64,000 bases of DNA from Gymnopilus junonius (GCA_015501075.1 JADNYJ010000051.1:1-64000); one strand, 5' to 3'. Shown: positions 20,199-31,546, numbered from the stretch's first letter. A program made the numbers and translations. Notes: generated by a model not told the origin, from the letters alone.

Positions 20199-21850
20199 TC
20201 AATCATTTTGAGGCAATGATGGTAGAGTCGTTTGGGTTCTTTCCTGTTCCACGTCTTCATACCAGTCATTCAGTGTGGTTGATGTTTCTGGTGGGGATTG
20301 TCGTGTTGCCGGTTCTGGGTCGGGGCTCGTCGTTCCTGTTGCGGACTTCTCCCTGTTCTGTGCTTTTCGTGCATTCTGATTCTTGGCTATTACCCTTATA
20401 GGAGGAGGAGCAGCGCATGTGCTTGTTTGCGACCTTTGCTGCTCGAAGCTGGTAGTCCATGTCCAGGGCTCTACGGAGGGGATAAACAGCATCTTGTTCT
20501 CAGGGTTGAATCTATTGCACTCACTTACCTTCTTTATGAATGTGGGGCAGTCCCTGCTCCAGCTGGCATGGCTGTCGATGTTACATGAGATGCAGTGTTG
20601 CTTTTCTGGGAAGTGCACTCATTCGATCTGTGTCCAGTGTTAGCACAGGTGGAACAGGTATCATTTTCCTGTAGGCAGTCTCATGTGTAGTGGCCAAATT
20701 TCTGGCATTTCAGACATCTTGTTGGCTCCTTCCTTATCTTCTGTACCTGGACCCATTTGTTGCAGATTCTGAGTCCTCTAGCTATTGCCCTGTTCGCTGA
20801 TTCAACCTCTGTGAACATTAGAATCAGATGTGCGGTTTTCTGCCCTGGTGATCTCCTGGTGATCGGCTTTGCCCAGTGTAGGGTCATCAGCTCCTTCCTC
20901 AGCAAGTCATTCACCTCCTGTACTTCTTCCAAATGCCGTTCGTCCTCTGGATCTAGCGAGAGTGGGACATTGAAGGCAATTAGGTTGAATACTCGCATTT
21001 TGATTTGAATATGTGGTCCTAATGTGTCGCATAGTCATTTCATGTTGTCTTGGGCCCTCAGCCAGTCCGCTCCACTATCTGATTCCATTTTGATGAGGAG
21101 CCCTCCGTTTTGCTGTTTCGTTGTCGACCTAGCCTTGCAGCCCTCTGCCCCCAGCTCGCCTAGCTTCCTGTTGACGATATCCTTTATTTCCCTCTCTGTC
21201 TTCTTGCCCAACTCTGAGTCCCGTCCAATGCCTTCTAGCATGATTTGCCATATCTGGATCCCTTCCCTTGCTGCTACTCTTGGGTTCGCGTGCGCCAGCA
21301 CTGTGCCCAAAATGGCTCTGCTATAGCTCATCCCTCTGCTGGCTTGCTGCGGGGTGTCCTGGCTCTGGATCTTCTTCCCTATCTCCTGCATGATTTCGTC
21401 GGCTTTCTGTTTGAATTGCTTCATCGCCTCCTTGATATCCTTAAGCCTGCTGTCGATCTTCTCATCTATCCTCTGTCGAAAACCTTCTGCCATGTTCTCC
21501 CAATCGCTGGTGTGCTCGGTAATCTGTGAGATGAGGTTTTCTCATATTATTTGGTCAGTTTCCTCTTGAGCCTTGTCCTCCAGTAGAAAAGCTATGCTTC
21601 GTACAGCATTCGTGATTGAATTCGTCATGCCTGGCATCCTGGATATTTGATGGAGACAGTGTATTAACATGTCGGTGGTGAGTGGTCTGCCAGATGGTAC
21701 CATTAGTAGCTTTTCTTCTAGGAACTTCTTCCCCTGTCATCCGGTTTTGATGTCTTGTAATTCCTCTGGTGTTCTGGGTAGTTCTGGCGCGCTACGTAAG
21801 TGGTGGTCATTGACATTGCTGACAGGCATGGGTTTGGCTTTTGGCAGCAT
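20199..21850 (-). pseudogene. LINE ORF1 (gag-like, zinc knuckles), broken
   Basis: The frame starts at the ATG of 21850 (MLPKAKPMPVSNVNDHHL). A helical coiled region follows (MAEGFRQRIDEKIDSRLKDI), then an RNA-binding-like region (VQVQKIRKEPTRCLKC). Three knuckles follow: CLKCQKFGHYT-stop-DC, CANTGHRSNEC and CISCNIDSHASWSRDC. TGA stops lie at 21737, 21542 and 20681 (first base on the plus strand), and a one-base loss near 20620 breaks the frame between knuckles 2 and 3. The stop inside the first knuckle falls exactly between its His and its last Cys. A TGA at 20199 separates ORF1 from ORF2 and could be the native end or another decayed Arg codon. Confidence 0.82.
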
Positions 21851-22147
21851 GTTGTGCCTTCACTCGCTTCTATTATCTTGTCTCTATAATGTTTGATGGT
21901 ACAACAGCGATGTAGTGTAGGCTTCTATCTACTTGAATCTGCTAGTATGCCTTGAGCCTCCCGAGAGCTCTGTAGGAGCATGGGAAGAAAGCTGCAAGTT
22001 GGTGGTAGCAGATCAAGGATCCTTTTTGGAGGCGACTATGCATTCATGAATTAAAATTTTCATTTCCGAACATTTAACGAAATTTGCAAAGCATGGAGTC
22101 ACTTCTTGGTTATGTTTCCCCACCCATCCGTCCTCTCCCTCCACCGT
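21851..22147. other. spacer between LINE and interrupted gene
   Basis: No ORF, tRNA or transposon end was seen. It probably contains the LINE 5' leader and the 3' flank of the interrupted secreted-protein gene. Confidence 0.4.
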
Positions 22148-22206
22148 TTAATCGCAAAAAATGCCGTAGCTGTTCCAAGTAGCAATGTTGGTAAAAACAC
22201 AGATTC
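22148..22206 (-). pseudogene. last codons of small secreted protein gene 1, separated by element B
   Basis: The minus strand reads GICVFTNIATWNSYGIFCD and TAA (22148-22150). It matches the C-terminus of the paralogue at 32534 (TCVFTNVATWKSYGIFCD). Its upstream part lies 8.9 kb away at 31133-31546. The GATTC at 22202-22206 is the target duplication. Confidence 0.92.
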
Positions 22207-22621
22207 TGTTGAAGATCGTGTTATCTTAGAGTTCCGTAATTGAGTGTTAGCGTAGATTTAAAATAGAAAGATGAGTGATTGAAACCTTAATCCTTGAAGA
22301 CAAGATCGCCGATGTACCGTACCACGGGACAATGCGTTATACAGGACCCCTGTATGACTTAGGACGATTGCGAGAACAGATAGTTCACACGGTGTGTTCG
22401 AGGGTAAAAGAGCTATATCATTGATGAGGCTGGGTGTCCTCTTATATACTGATAACTACAGCTAAATCTACTAGATTCTACTAACATCTACTAGTTTCCC
22501 GAGACTAGGAGTGAGTCGCTACAAGTCATTACTGAATCATAGTGACTGAGTGGCTACTTCGAAGCTTTGTGTTTCGGGACCTAAAAATAGGTTACTTGAT
22601 CCGTAAGGTCGTTCCACAACA
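22207..22621 (-). repeat. 3' LTR of element B
   Basis: It runs TGTTGAAG...CCACAACA. It differs from the other LTR at two neighbouring positions near 22237-22242, two near 22334-22336, and one each near 22515 and 22530. Every difference is C/T or G/A in a CG context. Confidence 0.96.
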
Positions 22622-22635
22622 TTAGCCCCCCCAGT
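22622..22635 (-). promoter_or_regulatory. polypurine tract of element B
   Basis: The minus strand reads ACTGGGGGGGCTAA directly before the LTR TGTTGTGG. This is the expected plus-strand primer site. Confidence 0.75.
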
Positions 22636-23047
22636 CTCGAAGTGCAAAGCGAAGAACCGTAAAGTAAAATAAGCATAGTATTGAAAAGGTATTTAGAAAT
22701 TATTGAGCATAGATTGGTAAAATTAAAGAAACTCTTGGAGGGAAGAGGTGATGCTTTCGCGTGATTCTCTTCAGTAATGCGATAAGCTCGGGTCACAGTA
22801 AAAATTAAAGAAGAGTCGCATTTCGGGTAGCACTGCTATCAATTATGAACTCGATCCTTCCGGCGGTTGATGAAATGGGGATCCTTCCATTGAAAATGTC
22901 GGCGGCCCGGATGAGCTGAGCTTGACGAGCTCTTCCTGTGGCGGACTCAGTTGGGTGAAGAATGACGGTGTTGTCTAGGGAATAGTTTCTTCTTTAATTC
23001 AAATGTTCGAGGTAAGTAGTGGAGGCACATACTATTCTCGATAGAAG

Positions 23048-23740
23048 TCAAATCATAAGGCTCCAGCCGATTCTCGGAGAAATGGATGCATGATGGGCAT
23101 CATGGACGCCCGTGACACATTCTATGAAATGACCCCAACTGATAGCGAAATAGGCACCCCATCGCCAAGGAGAGTGCAGCCCCATGCCCGCAGAACACTG
23201 AATGGCTACGGCAAGCCAACCTACGTGAGAGTTAATGATGTTTTTGACATGATTGACTTGACAGATCAATTCTGGCAAGGATGGAAAGTTGATGCGAAGG
23301 GGATTGATATCCGGAAATTGGAGGATGATGGGAAGCAGCAAGGGGTCAAGTCCGATGGATTTGTAGGCGTTATCGGAAATAGTGAGAGGGAGGCGCCCGG
23401 CATGTAAATCGTAAGGATTGTAATCGTTTCCAGTGCAAAGAAGAATCTGTGAAATCTTGGTAACCGAGAGCCATAGCGAAGCGGCAATCTCCTCCGAGAG
23501 TCAGTAATAAGTTTTGCCATCTTCGGTCAAGATCTTGACATCGAAAGGATTGACTTGATAATCCAAATTGGCTGTATTGATGGCTCCGTTAAATATAAGT
23601 CGGAGAAAAGGGTCGTGAAGGACTGCGCTGAGTTGCATCAAAGCTGGGTTGCCAAGGCGCGCTACGGTGGTAGAGGATGAAGAAGAGGAAGGTGAAGAGG
23701 GATGGAAATGGAAGTGGAAGTGGAATTCATATTGAAAAGA
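23048..23740 (-). pseudogene. extra sense ORF of element B between pol and 3' LTR
   Basis: After a Ser-rich start near MNSTSTSISIP (ATG about 23739, then a frame change), one minus frame runs through TTVARLGNPALMQLSAVLHD, PFLRLIFNGAINTANLDYQV, a TGA at 23501-23503 where Arg fits (DGKTYY-stop-LSEEIAASL), SQILLCTGNDYNPYDLHAGR and LPLTISDNAYKSIGLDPL, to a stop at 23048. It has coding-quality composition and shares the element strand, so it is probably a third ORF. It sits where env would be but has no signal peptide or clear membrane helix. I know no family for it. The smaller plus frame over the same bases (23090-23407) is judged a shadow. Confidence 0.5.
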
Positions 23741-23921
23741 TAAGAAGATTTTGGAATGAGAAGTAAGGTTGGGTGGTGAGGCTTAGCTGAAGATGGGCTG
23801 GAGAAATGAGTTAAAATGACAGTTCTTAAATATGTTCTCCAAAATCCATGAGTGGCAAAGGAAGGACACGACAAAATTGTGAAACAAAGGCAAGAATTGT
23901 TCGTGGCCATGCTTGACAGTT

Positions 23922-26900
23922 CTAATCGACCCTGGACTCTTTAGGATTAACAATGCAATTCTTTGAAGATTGCCATTTTTGAAGGATCTCCAGCGCATTG
24001 CGCAATCCTTGCTTTGTTAACCACTCATCATCCTCAGGTCCGTATCCAATAAAACGTACCTTATATTCCCTAATTCACTTTTTACCTCCCTTTGTTTTCC
24101 TTAATCATTCCTCTAAAATTTCTTGCACCTCTACTTCTGGCCGGTTATCAAAGGAATCACACATCGGAGCCTTTGTTGTGCATGGTCCAAAATTAGATGG
24201 CGATACTGTATATTTCTCTAGGTGCGTGATATTGATTATAGGGTGCATCCCATAAGACACCGATAACCCAATTGGTAAGTGACTGGACTGAGTTTTCGAA
24301 TGATCTCAAAAGGGCCCTCATATTTAGTTAGGATTTCCTCCCCCTGCCCTTCTCATTTCGAAGTAATTCCAATGAGTGAGGGTTAAACAAAACCAAATCT
24401 CTGACCTCGAATTCAATTGAGCTGCGTCCTTTATTGAAGGTGGCCTGCTGAAAGGCTTGTCCTAATTTTAGGGCATCCAAGGCACATGTTCAATCTGCTA
24501 GAAACTGCTCCAAAATGTCCGCAGCATGTTGATCCATAGACAAGTCCATTCGGCATTAGGTCCGAGATTTCTATCAATATGATTCCCTTGATGAATAAGA
24601 GTGCTCCGAGTAGTAGGCGTGTACCCATAAGAGGTAAGCTGGCAAGAAAGAAGTGGCAGAATGAGGGGTGGAATTGTATGTGAGCATGAGTCCATCAATG
24701 TGCTCGACCCAGTTGTCATGAGATGGACCGATATAGGCGTGAAGAGAAATTTCAAGTGATTGATTTAAGATTTCTGTTTGACCATCTGCTTGAGGATGGT
24801 ATGCTGTTGTCAGAGCTCATTTCATTCCCATGAGGGACAAATTTCTGCCCAAAATTCATTTCGCCACCTAGTATCCCTGTCCGTAATAACTTGCTTAGGT
24901 ATTCCATAATGAGCTATGACATGTTTAAAAAACAACCTTGCAGTCTCCTCCTCTGTAATTGATGTTGTACATGGTATGAAAATCCCGTACTTCATTAATT
25001 TATCCATGATGATGAGGATGTTATCAAAACCATCTGAATTTGGTAACTCCAGTATGAAATCCATACTTACCACCTCAAATGGTTGAGTGGGAATTGGAAT
25101 CAGTTGCAAGAGACCTGAAGGTGAATGTCGTCTTGGCTTAATTTTTTGACATATGTCACAACTAGTTACAAATGACTTGACATCTCTGGACATTCATGGC
25201 CAATAATAAGTGGATGCTAAACGATTGTAAGTTTTATGATATCCTGAGTGGGCGATTCAGTGAGACCTTCATGGACTTCTTCCATGAGTTCAACTCGCAA
25301 AGAGTTAGGAACACATAAATGGTTATTGCCCTGTGCATCCTCAAAATAAATCAATCCATTGTCTGCATAGCAGTATTGCAAATATTTATTGTCAGTGCCT
25401 TTTCGGATGGAATTGATTACATCTGAGAAATGAGGGTCAGAATAATATTCCTTCTGCCATCTGCTGACCTCCTTATCGGATATTCCCACTAGAAGGAGTA
25501 AGAAGTTGTTGTGCTGAAGGATAAATCATGGTCAGAACCCGAATCTCTGCTCAGAAATCCATGATGGATGAAAAATTTGCAACTTCCCTTGCATTATGAA
25601 CAAAATTGCTAGCAACAGTCAACAGGCGTTCTTCAAACTGAGGACTCAATTCCTCGAACATATTGTGTAAGGGATCATTGGAAGAGGAGAGTTCGATTAC
25701 AGAATTATCATCCAAAATTGGTCCGCTAGAATAAGGTATGTGCCGACGCAGCTGTGAGATTGGATCGACATTCGAATGAACCTTACCGCATGATGAATAA
25801 TTTCAAATTTGGGTAGGCTGAAAATACGGTGCCCCATGTAAGTAGACGTGATTGATATTCTGAAATGTCTTACTCCAAGTAAGTGCAGCGTGATCAGTTA
25901 CTGCTAAAACATGTTTGCCTTCCAGAAATGGTTGGAATTTGATGAGCGCTTCCTTAAGCGCTAGCGCTTCCCATTCCATAGGTGAGTAGTTTCTTTCGGC
26001 TGACTTCAGGATGCGAGACCAATATGCAATAACTCGCTCTACATGCACAGTTGTTTCCTCAAATTTATCTTCCCACTTTCCAGGAGTTGGTACATCATTC
26101 TTTTCCTTAGATATCATGGTGACAAGCTGCAGAACAGATTCTCCTGCCTCAAAAGCTCATTTTAGTTTATCATAAGCTTTCGTTCCTCTCAAATCACGTA
26201 TCTTGATTGGCTGAACTTGTTGTAAAATACCAGCCAAACCATAGTCACAGGCGTCAGTGTAGACTCGATAAGGCAGACTAGGCTTAGCATAGGCACGAAT
26301 GGGAGCATTGCTTAATACTTCCTTGCAAAGTGAGAAAGCTTCGTGGTGAACATCCTTCCATTCCCAGGGTACTCCTTTCTTCAGGAGTTCAAACAAAGGG
26401 TGAGCGATCCAGGCATAGAAGGGTATATAGCTTGAAAAGTAAACCATCATGCCGAGGAACGTTTGTAACTTGGGCACGTCTCTTGGTTCTTCTAGGCTAA
26501 TAATAGCATCAACTTTTTCCCTATGAGTTGACAAGCCTAGTCGCGAAACCTTTTGGCCTAAGAGGAGTAAAGATTGATATGCAAAATGACATTTAGATGG
26601 TGAGAGTGTGATATTAGCATTTGCTATTGCTTTCAGGACAACATCTAAGTGCTTAAGATGATCCTCAAATGATAGTGAGAACACTACAATGTCGTCAATA
26701 TAGACCAAAGCGAATATCCAGAGAAATGGAGCTAGAACATTCTGCATGACTCTCTGAAACACGCTAGGTCCATTCCTATATCCAAATGGCATTCATCGAA
26801 ATTGCCATAGGCCACGATGAGTCCTGAATGCCAGTTTTTCTGCTGCTGAGTCTGCAAGGGTGAGTTGAGTAAAACCTGCAGAGCGTCTAATGTACTGAGC

Positions 26901-28372
26901 CATTGTGCTCCTGTCAACGCTTGTAAAATATCATCCTGTTTAGGTAGCGGAATTCATCGCTATGACCTGCTCATTGAATTTTCGAAGATCAATGACCATA
27001 TGAGGCTTTCCCTTTCAGTATACTATGAATACTGGGCAGCCCAAGGGCTCTTCACGGTTCAATAACTCCTAATGAAATCCAAGAATCCATCTGTTTATCA
27101 ATTACTTCTCTCTTTGCTGGAGAGGCAGGGAAAGGTGGTAAGGAAATTGGAGTTGTGCCCGGCTTCATAGAGATTTCAACTTTGCCCGGGTAATTACCTA
27201 GACGCCCATCTAAACCGAATGCCTGTTCATTCATCCTGACAACCTTTTCTATCTTAGCGTGTTGATCGAATTTTAACGCCGGTGATATGTCCACTTCGGA
27301 AAGAAGTTGACTCCGCGGACGTCCTCTGGAGGAGGTTCAGAAGCCTTGGGACCTCCTTCAATAGGATCTTGAGCAGCTGGGTCATCATTTTCTGTCGCGT
27401 TTCTTTGGGCTTTCGATGTGATCTCTGCTTGGGAGCTGATAAATTCACATTCTCGTTCCCTGACTAATTGTCGAATAAGGGAAGCATGTGCTTCTATTTT
27501 TACTTTCTCTTGAATTGAGTAGGAGTCCTTCTTGTCTAACCAGTTTCTCGGGCTCTTAGCATGAGCGAGTACTTGACCTTTTCCAATAGTGTAGGGAGAT
27601 TCTGAGAAATTCGAAACATAAAGAAATGGACTTTCCTTGGATATGAATGAGTCTGGTATCCCGATGCAGGTAGTCATTTCTTTGTTAGTTGTGAATTGAG
27701 TTCCACGAAGATGGTTGTGTCTTTAGTTTCAAAATAAGGTGTAACTAGAACTCTTTGGTAGTAAAAGAAGGAATTGTTTGATGATCATTCGCCCTGACTT
27801 CTCCCAAGAGTAGGCGTTTATGACTCTGAGCTCTCAATTTCTGATGTTGACGATGTTTTCGAAGGACAAAATTAGATGAATTCAATTCAGGTAATGCCCT
27901 CACTTTAAAGGTCTCGCCTTGGTCATTTATTAGGCTTTGACCCATTGAATTTTCAACTTGAATCATTCATCCACAAGTACCAAATTCCAAATAGGTATTT
28001 CCTTCCCTTCTAATAGTAGAAATCGAATACTGGTCAGCAAAATCTTGCCTAGAATAAATGGAGTCGTCATTCCTTTTATGACGTAAGCTTCCACTGAAAT
28101 GGTTACCAGACCCTGATCCGTTTCGAAGAGGATATCAAGATCAACAAACCAGAAATAGAACTAGACCCAGTCACCTGCAAGAGTTTGATTTTCTGACTGC
28201 TCTTAACTTTTGGTTTTACTCCTAAAGATGCCAGGGCCGCCGCTGATATTAGTATAATGTCTGATCCTGAGTCAATTATTACCCTGAGAAGCTCCCCTTC
28301 CAGACCGCCTACAACAGCGGATGTTTGCATTGCCTTAGCGCCCAAAAACGAACATCCTGGAGGTCGAGCCAT
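23922..28372 (-). pseudogene. pol: pol of element B (protease to chromodomain), broken
   Basis: In order: protease (VIIDSGSDIILISAAALASL); reverse transcriptase (PVFIVY, MVIDLRKFNEQVIAMN, RMPFGYRNGPS-like, LVYIDDIVVFSLSFEDH); RNase H (YRVYTDACDYGLAGILQQ) with a roughly 60-residue insert before [20 protein letters not shown]; an integrase zinc domain ending CDICQKIKPRRH; an integrase core (VSMDFILELP, VITDRDTRWRNEFW, YHPQADGQTEI); and a chromodomain-like end (KVRFIGYGPEDDEWLTKQGL, RNALEILQKW). TGA stops where CGA is expected lie at 24490, 24817, 25194, 25551, 26157, 26793, 27015 and 27967. Frameshifts lie near 24850, 25265 and 27060 and in the protease-RT linker. The catalytic residues are retained. 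Confidence 0.88.
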
Positions 28373-28429
28373 ATAGTGCTTAAGTCAAATTAATTTGCCG
28401 GGGTTTGTATCATTTACTGAGAATGCATT

Positions 28430-30637
28430 TCATGTGTGGGCTATTTCTCTAGCCAGACATCTACGTGTTTGACAATTCAAAGCTGGCTTTGGTGCTTCTG
28501 TCAGGTCATTAGTATGTGAAGTTTGAACACCTGCTAGCATTGTTCGTACCTCTTCCTCCTTTCCGGAGTCACTAGCCTCTTCTTCATCATCATCACTTGG
28601 GCTGAGGCTATAATACAGGTTGTCATATGCTTCTTGTGCCTCAGATTGTTCTGGTGATGCCATTATTTTGTTGACATGCGCCTTTCTTTCTGCTTTGTAT
28701 GCATGCTTACACTCCTGATCCCAGTGCTTTCCGCTTCCACAATGCTGGCATGGTCGAGCTCCTTTCTCTTCAGGAGTAAGACCCTTTTTTGTAATGTTGC
28801 TGTCATCCTTAGGATATTTTGGGACTGCCATTCTGCTATAAGCGCCAACTAGATATGTCCACGGAGTGTAGGAATTAGAGTCTCGAGTATAATTAGCATG
28901 GTAGTCACGAGTCCATCTCGAGGAGTATAGTTAGAAGGATTTAATTTCATCAAGGTGTCCTCATGGTACCTAACAGCCCTTTGGAATTCCACAGTAGTGG
29001 CGTAAGTTGCATAGTAAGGATCGTGTTCCAATTGGGAGGAGCACCCTCCATTATTTCCATTATCAATTCAGAGTCTTCCATGGAGTATGCGTTGTTGAGT
29101 AGTTCTTCTTCCTAATGAAATATTCACTCGGAGTTTCTCTGGCGTACCCCGGTTCCCTATAATGGGCTCGAATCACTTTGCCTTTTTGTTGATCAAGCCA
29201 TTTCCTATTCATATAAAAATCCGTGATCACGTTGCGCAGTGTGTCCCAGTCCACCTCGGCACTTCTTCTAAATTTATCTGGCAGGGACCAATACCAAGTC
29301 TCTGCCGCTCCTTCAAATCTTCGAGGCATGATTTGACCTAACTGTGTGAAAACCGTCTTCGATATTGACGTGATATCATTTACCTTTGTCAGCCATCTGA
29401 CTAAAGTATCGGTGTTTCCATCCCATTTCGGTACAGATTCCGGTTTTAACTTAGTGTCGAAGTGAGATTCCTGGATGGAGGGTACGTCATTCTGACGCTT
29501 GTAACTCGGTTTATTATGGTTCGGTATTTTAGGTGGTCTTCTCGAACCTTTATTTGGTCCTCCTCTTTCGTCATCGCTGCTCGGATCATCTCCTTCCAGT
29601 GGTCCCGGCGGTCTTCTAAATGAGCGTCTAATTTGTTCTTCGTCTCCGCCTCCTTTCTCGGAGTTCCGATCAGCGCTGAATGAATGTTCTGATGGCTCGG
29701 CTGAGTTCTCCGGAGAGAAACGATCTCCTACATTGATGAGGATGTCTCTCAATCTGCTAGTAGGCGGCTTATCACGGACGTGAGCGTTGATTCCTTCCTT
29801 AAGATGATTTATTCCTTCCTCGTTATGTGCATACATAGAAGAGCATCTCCGACTTGCAGGTGTCGAGGTAAGTGGTCGAGCTGTGTCCTCCATTCGCGTG
29901 ATTTCTGTTTCAGAATTTGGCCGAGTCACTAAGAAGCTTTTGTTAGGCTTGAATCCACTTCCCATGCTCAAAAGAACCTCATTCCTCGGTCGCGCATCTT
30001 TAAAATTATATACTTGATCAAAAAGACTGAAGAATTGTTCTACTTCAGTTCGGAAGGCAGTTCCTAAAATCTCGAGCTCATTTTCCAGATACCAATGGCT
30101 GATATTCCCGTCGGATCCCCATCAAGGTAACTCGGGTACGGCGTAACCCTCAATCAGAAGATATTTACCCAGTTCCTCTTGCACCTTGTTCGCGAGGCCT
30201 AAGATCTGCGAGTACACCTTCCTATCAATAGAATATGCCTCTCCTAAATTCGTTTTCACTGCCTTTACTTTAGTGAGCAAGTCATTCAGGATCTGATCTA
30301 CCATCGGAAAATGGTCATTTGCCATATGCCTTGTGAAAACCTTAACCAGATCATAATCGATTTGTCGTCTAAGGTAAGCGCTAGCATACAGGAGAGCTTC
30401 TTTCCTTCGAGCGACTAATCTTTCATTACTCTGATAGTGGGTAAATGCCTGCGCGTTCGGCCATAGCAGTACTGCATTCCTCGGCTCACCTAGTATGTCG
30501 TCAGGGGAGATCGGAGTTCGGAAGTCGGTTAATTCTTCAATCTCATATTGTTCCGTGCCGTTCTCGTCTTCGCCTGCCATCGAAGTTGAGTTAAGGTGCG
30601 GCGGTGGATCACGTTCAAGTTCTACAAAAGAAGACAT
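28430..30637 (-). pseudogene. gag: gag of element B, broken
   Basis: The start is the ATG at 30637 (MSSFVELERDPPPHLN). The frame reads through a helical region, meets a TGA at 30122 ([23 protein letters not shown]) and continues through charged, Arg/Pro/Gly-rich sequence to a capsid-like region ([40 protein letters not shown]). It then shifts frame near 29100 and again before EHDPYYATYATTVEFQRAV. It ends with a knuckle CQHCGSGKHWDQEC and an acidic segment, with a TGA at 28430 followed by another at 28385 before the protease. Both of the last stops again fit Arg. Gag and pol appear to be one continuous frame in the ancestor. Confidence 0.8.
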
Positions 30638-30703
30638 TGTCAATAATCAGTCAGATAGTTATTACTCACCTTTATGAGTCCCAATTTAACTACTCGATTT
30701 CCC

Positions 30704-30716
30704 AATGTGTCCACCA
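30704..30716 (-). promoter_or_regulatory. candidate primer-binding site of element B
   Basis: One or two bases inside the 5' LTR the minus strand reads TGGTGGACACATT. It begins with the TGG expected opposite a tRNA CCA end. The tRNA species cannot be named from sequence alone. Confidence 0.4.
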
Positions 30717-30717
30717 A

Positions 30718-31132
30718 TGTTGAAGATCGTGTTATCTTAGAGTTCCATAATCGAGTGTTAGCGTAGATTTAAAATAGAAAGATGAGTGATTGAAACCTTA
30801 ATCCTTGAAGACAAGATCGCCGATGTACCGTACCACGGGACAACACGTTATACAGGACCCCTGTATGACTTAGGACGATTGCGAGAACAGATAGTTCACA
30901 CGGTGTGTTCGAGGGTAAAAGAGCTATATCATTGATGAGGCTGGGTGTCCTCTTATATACTGATAACTACAGCTAAATCTACTAGATTCTACTAACATCT
31001 ACTAGTTTCCCGAGACTAGGAGTGAGTCGCTACGAGTCATTACTGAATCGTAGTGACTGAGTGGCTACTTCGAAGCTTTGTGTTTCGGGACCTAAAAATA
31101 GGTTACTTGATCCGTAAGGTCGTTCCACAACA
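30718..31132 (-). repeat. 5' LTR of element B
   Basis: It is 415 bases, colinear with 22207-22621, and ends in ACAACA followed by the duplicated GATTC. It would drive minus-strand transcription of gag-pol. Confidence 0.96.
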
Positions 31133-31546
31133 GATTCCGCCGGTATCAGTATTCAATCTTTGAGTAACACCACCTTGCTGATTGGCTTGTGGATACAAGC
31201 TCACATGGCAATTACCAGCGGTCTCGGTGATGACAATGGACGCTTGAGCTGGGTGAAGACGCCTTTGCAAGATTGTCCTGGAGCCAGAGAGCAAGAGATT
31301 GTTGTGCCCGTTCCACATGCTGAAAAAAAGAGACAAGTTTCGTTAGCTGTCTGTCATGTATACTGTGTGCACTCGATCCAGAGTATACAATGATGAAATC
31401 TCACCTTGACCGGCCGGGGCAACGTTGAAAGCAATTGGTCTAACTTGACGAGCGGCGAGGCTTTGGACATCGTTTATTGCAACAGCTCCTCCCATTTCCC
31501 GGTTGACAAAGACGCAGATGGCGAGGGCGGCGAGGTTAATAAACAT
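31133..31546 (-). pseudogene. small secreted cysteine protein gene 1, interrupted by element B
   Basis: Exon 1 (31405-31546) encodes a signal-peptide-like start (MFINLAALAICVFVNREMGG) and VQSLAARQVRPIAFNVAPAG. The intron runs GTGAGA...TTTCAG. Exon 2 gives ACGTGTTISCSLAPGQSCKG, then loses one base near 31243-31255 relative to the paralogue and continues in a shifted frame (PAQASIVITETAGNCHVSLY). At GGI the gypsy element interrupts it, with the last 19 codons at 22148-22206. It is therefore doubly broken. Six cysteines and a size near 127 residues match the intact copy at 32534-32991, so the two are tandem duplicates. Confidence 0.93.

Larger units (their letters stand above)
16920..21850 (-). 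mobile_element. non-LTR retrotransposon (LINE) with ORF1 and ORF2, decayed
   Basis: The minus strand reads an ORF1 with zinc knuckles followed by an APE-type endonuclease and a reverse transcriptase with YVDD, the order of Tad/Jockey-like fungal LINEs. It is cut at the 3' side by the LTR ending at 16919 and is interrupted at 19328-19900 by a MITE. At least eleven TGA codons and some frameshifts break the frames. The 5' end was not located beyond the ORF1 start at 21850. Confidence 0.88.
22207..31132 (-). mobile_element. Ty3/gypsy LTR retrotransposon, element B (8.9 kb, defective)
   Basis: The 415-base LTRs at 22207-22621 and 30718-31132 are the same length, and the element is flanked by the 5-bp duplication GATTC (22202-22206 and 31133-31137). 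The minus strand carries gag with a CCHC knuckle, protease, reverse transcriptase, RNase H, integrase and a chromodomain-like end, then an extra sense ORF before the 3' LTR. The boundaries are unambiguous because the insertion splits a gene whose intact paralogue lies next door. The six LTR-LTR differences are all transitions at five CpG sites, so apart from CpG decay the LTRs are identical. Yet gag-pol has at least twelve TGA stops and several frameshifts. Confidence 0.96.

Noticed and set aside
23090..23407. Plus-strand ORF of 105 codons in element B
   Set aside because: The minus frame over the same bases is longer, continuous with upstream coding and on the element strand.
3092..30124. 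TGA used as a sense codon (Arg or Trp) in the retroelements
   Set aside because: Host genes here (the phosphatase, carrier, SCS7-type gene and intact secreted protein) end at ordinary stops, and the carrier and phosphatase avoid internal TGA. CpG decay seen independently in LTR pairs explains the pattern more simply.
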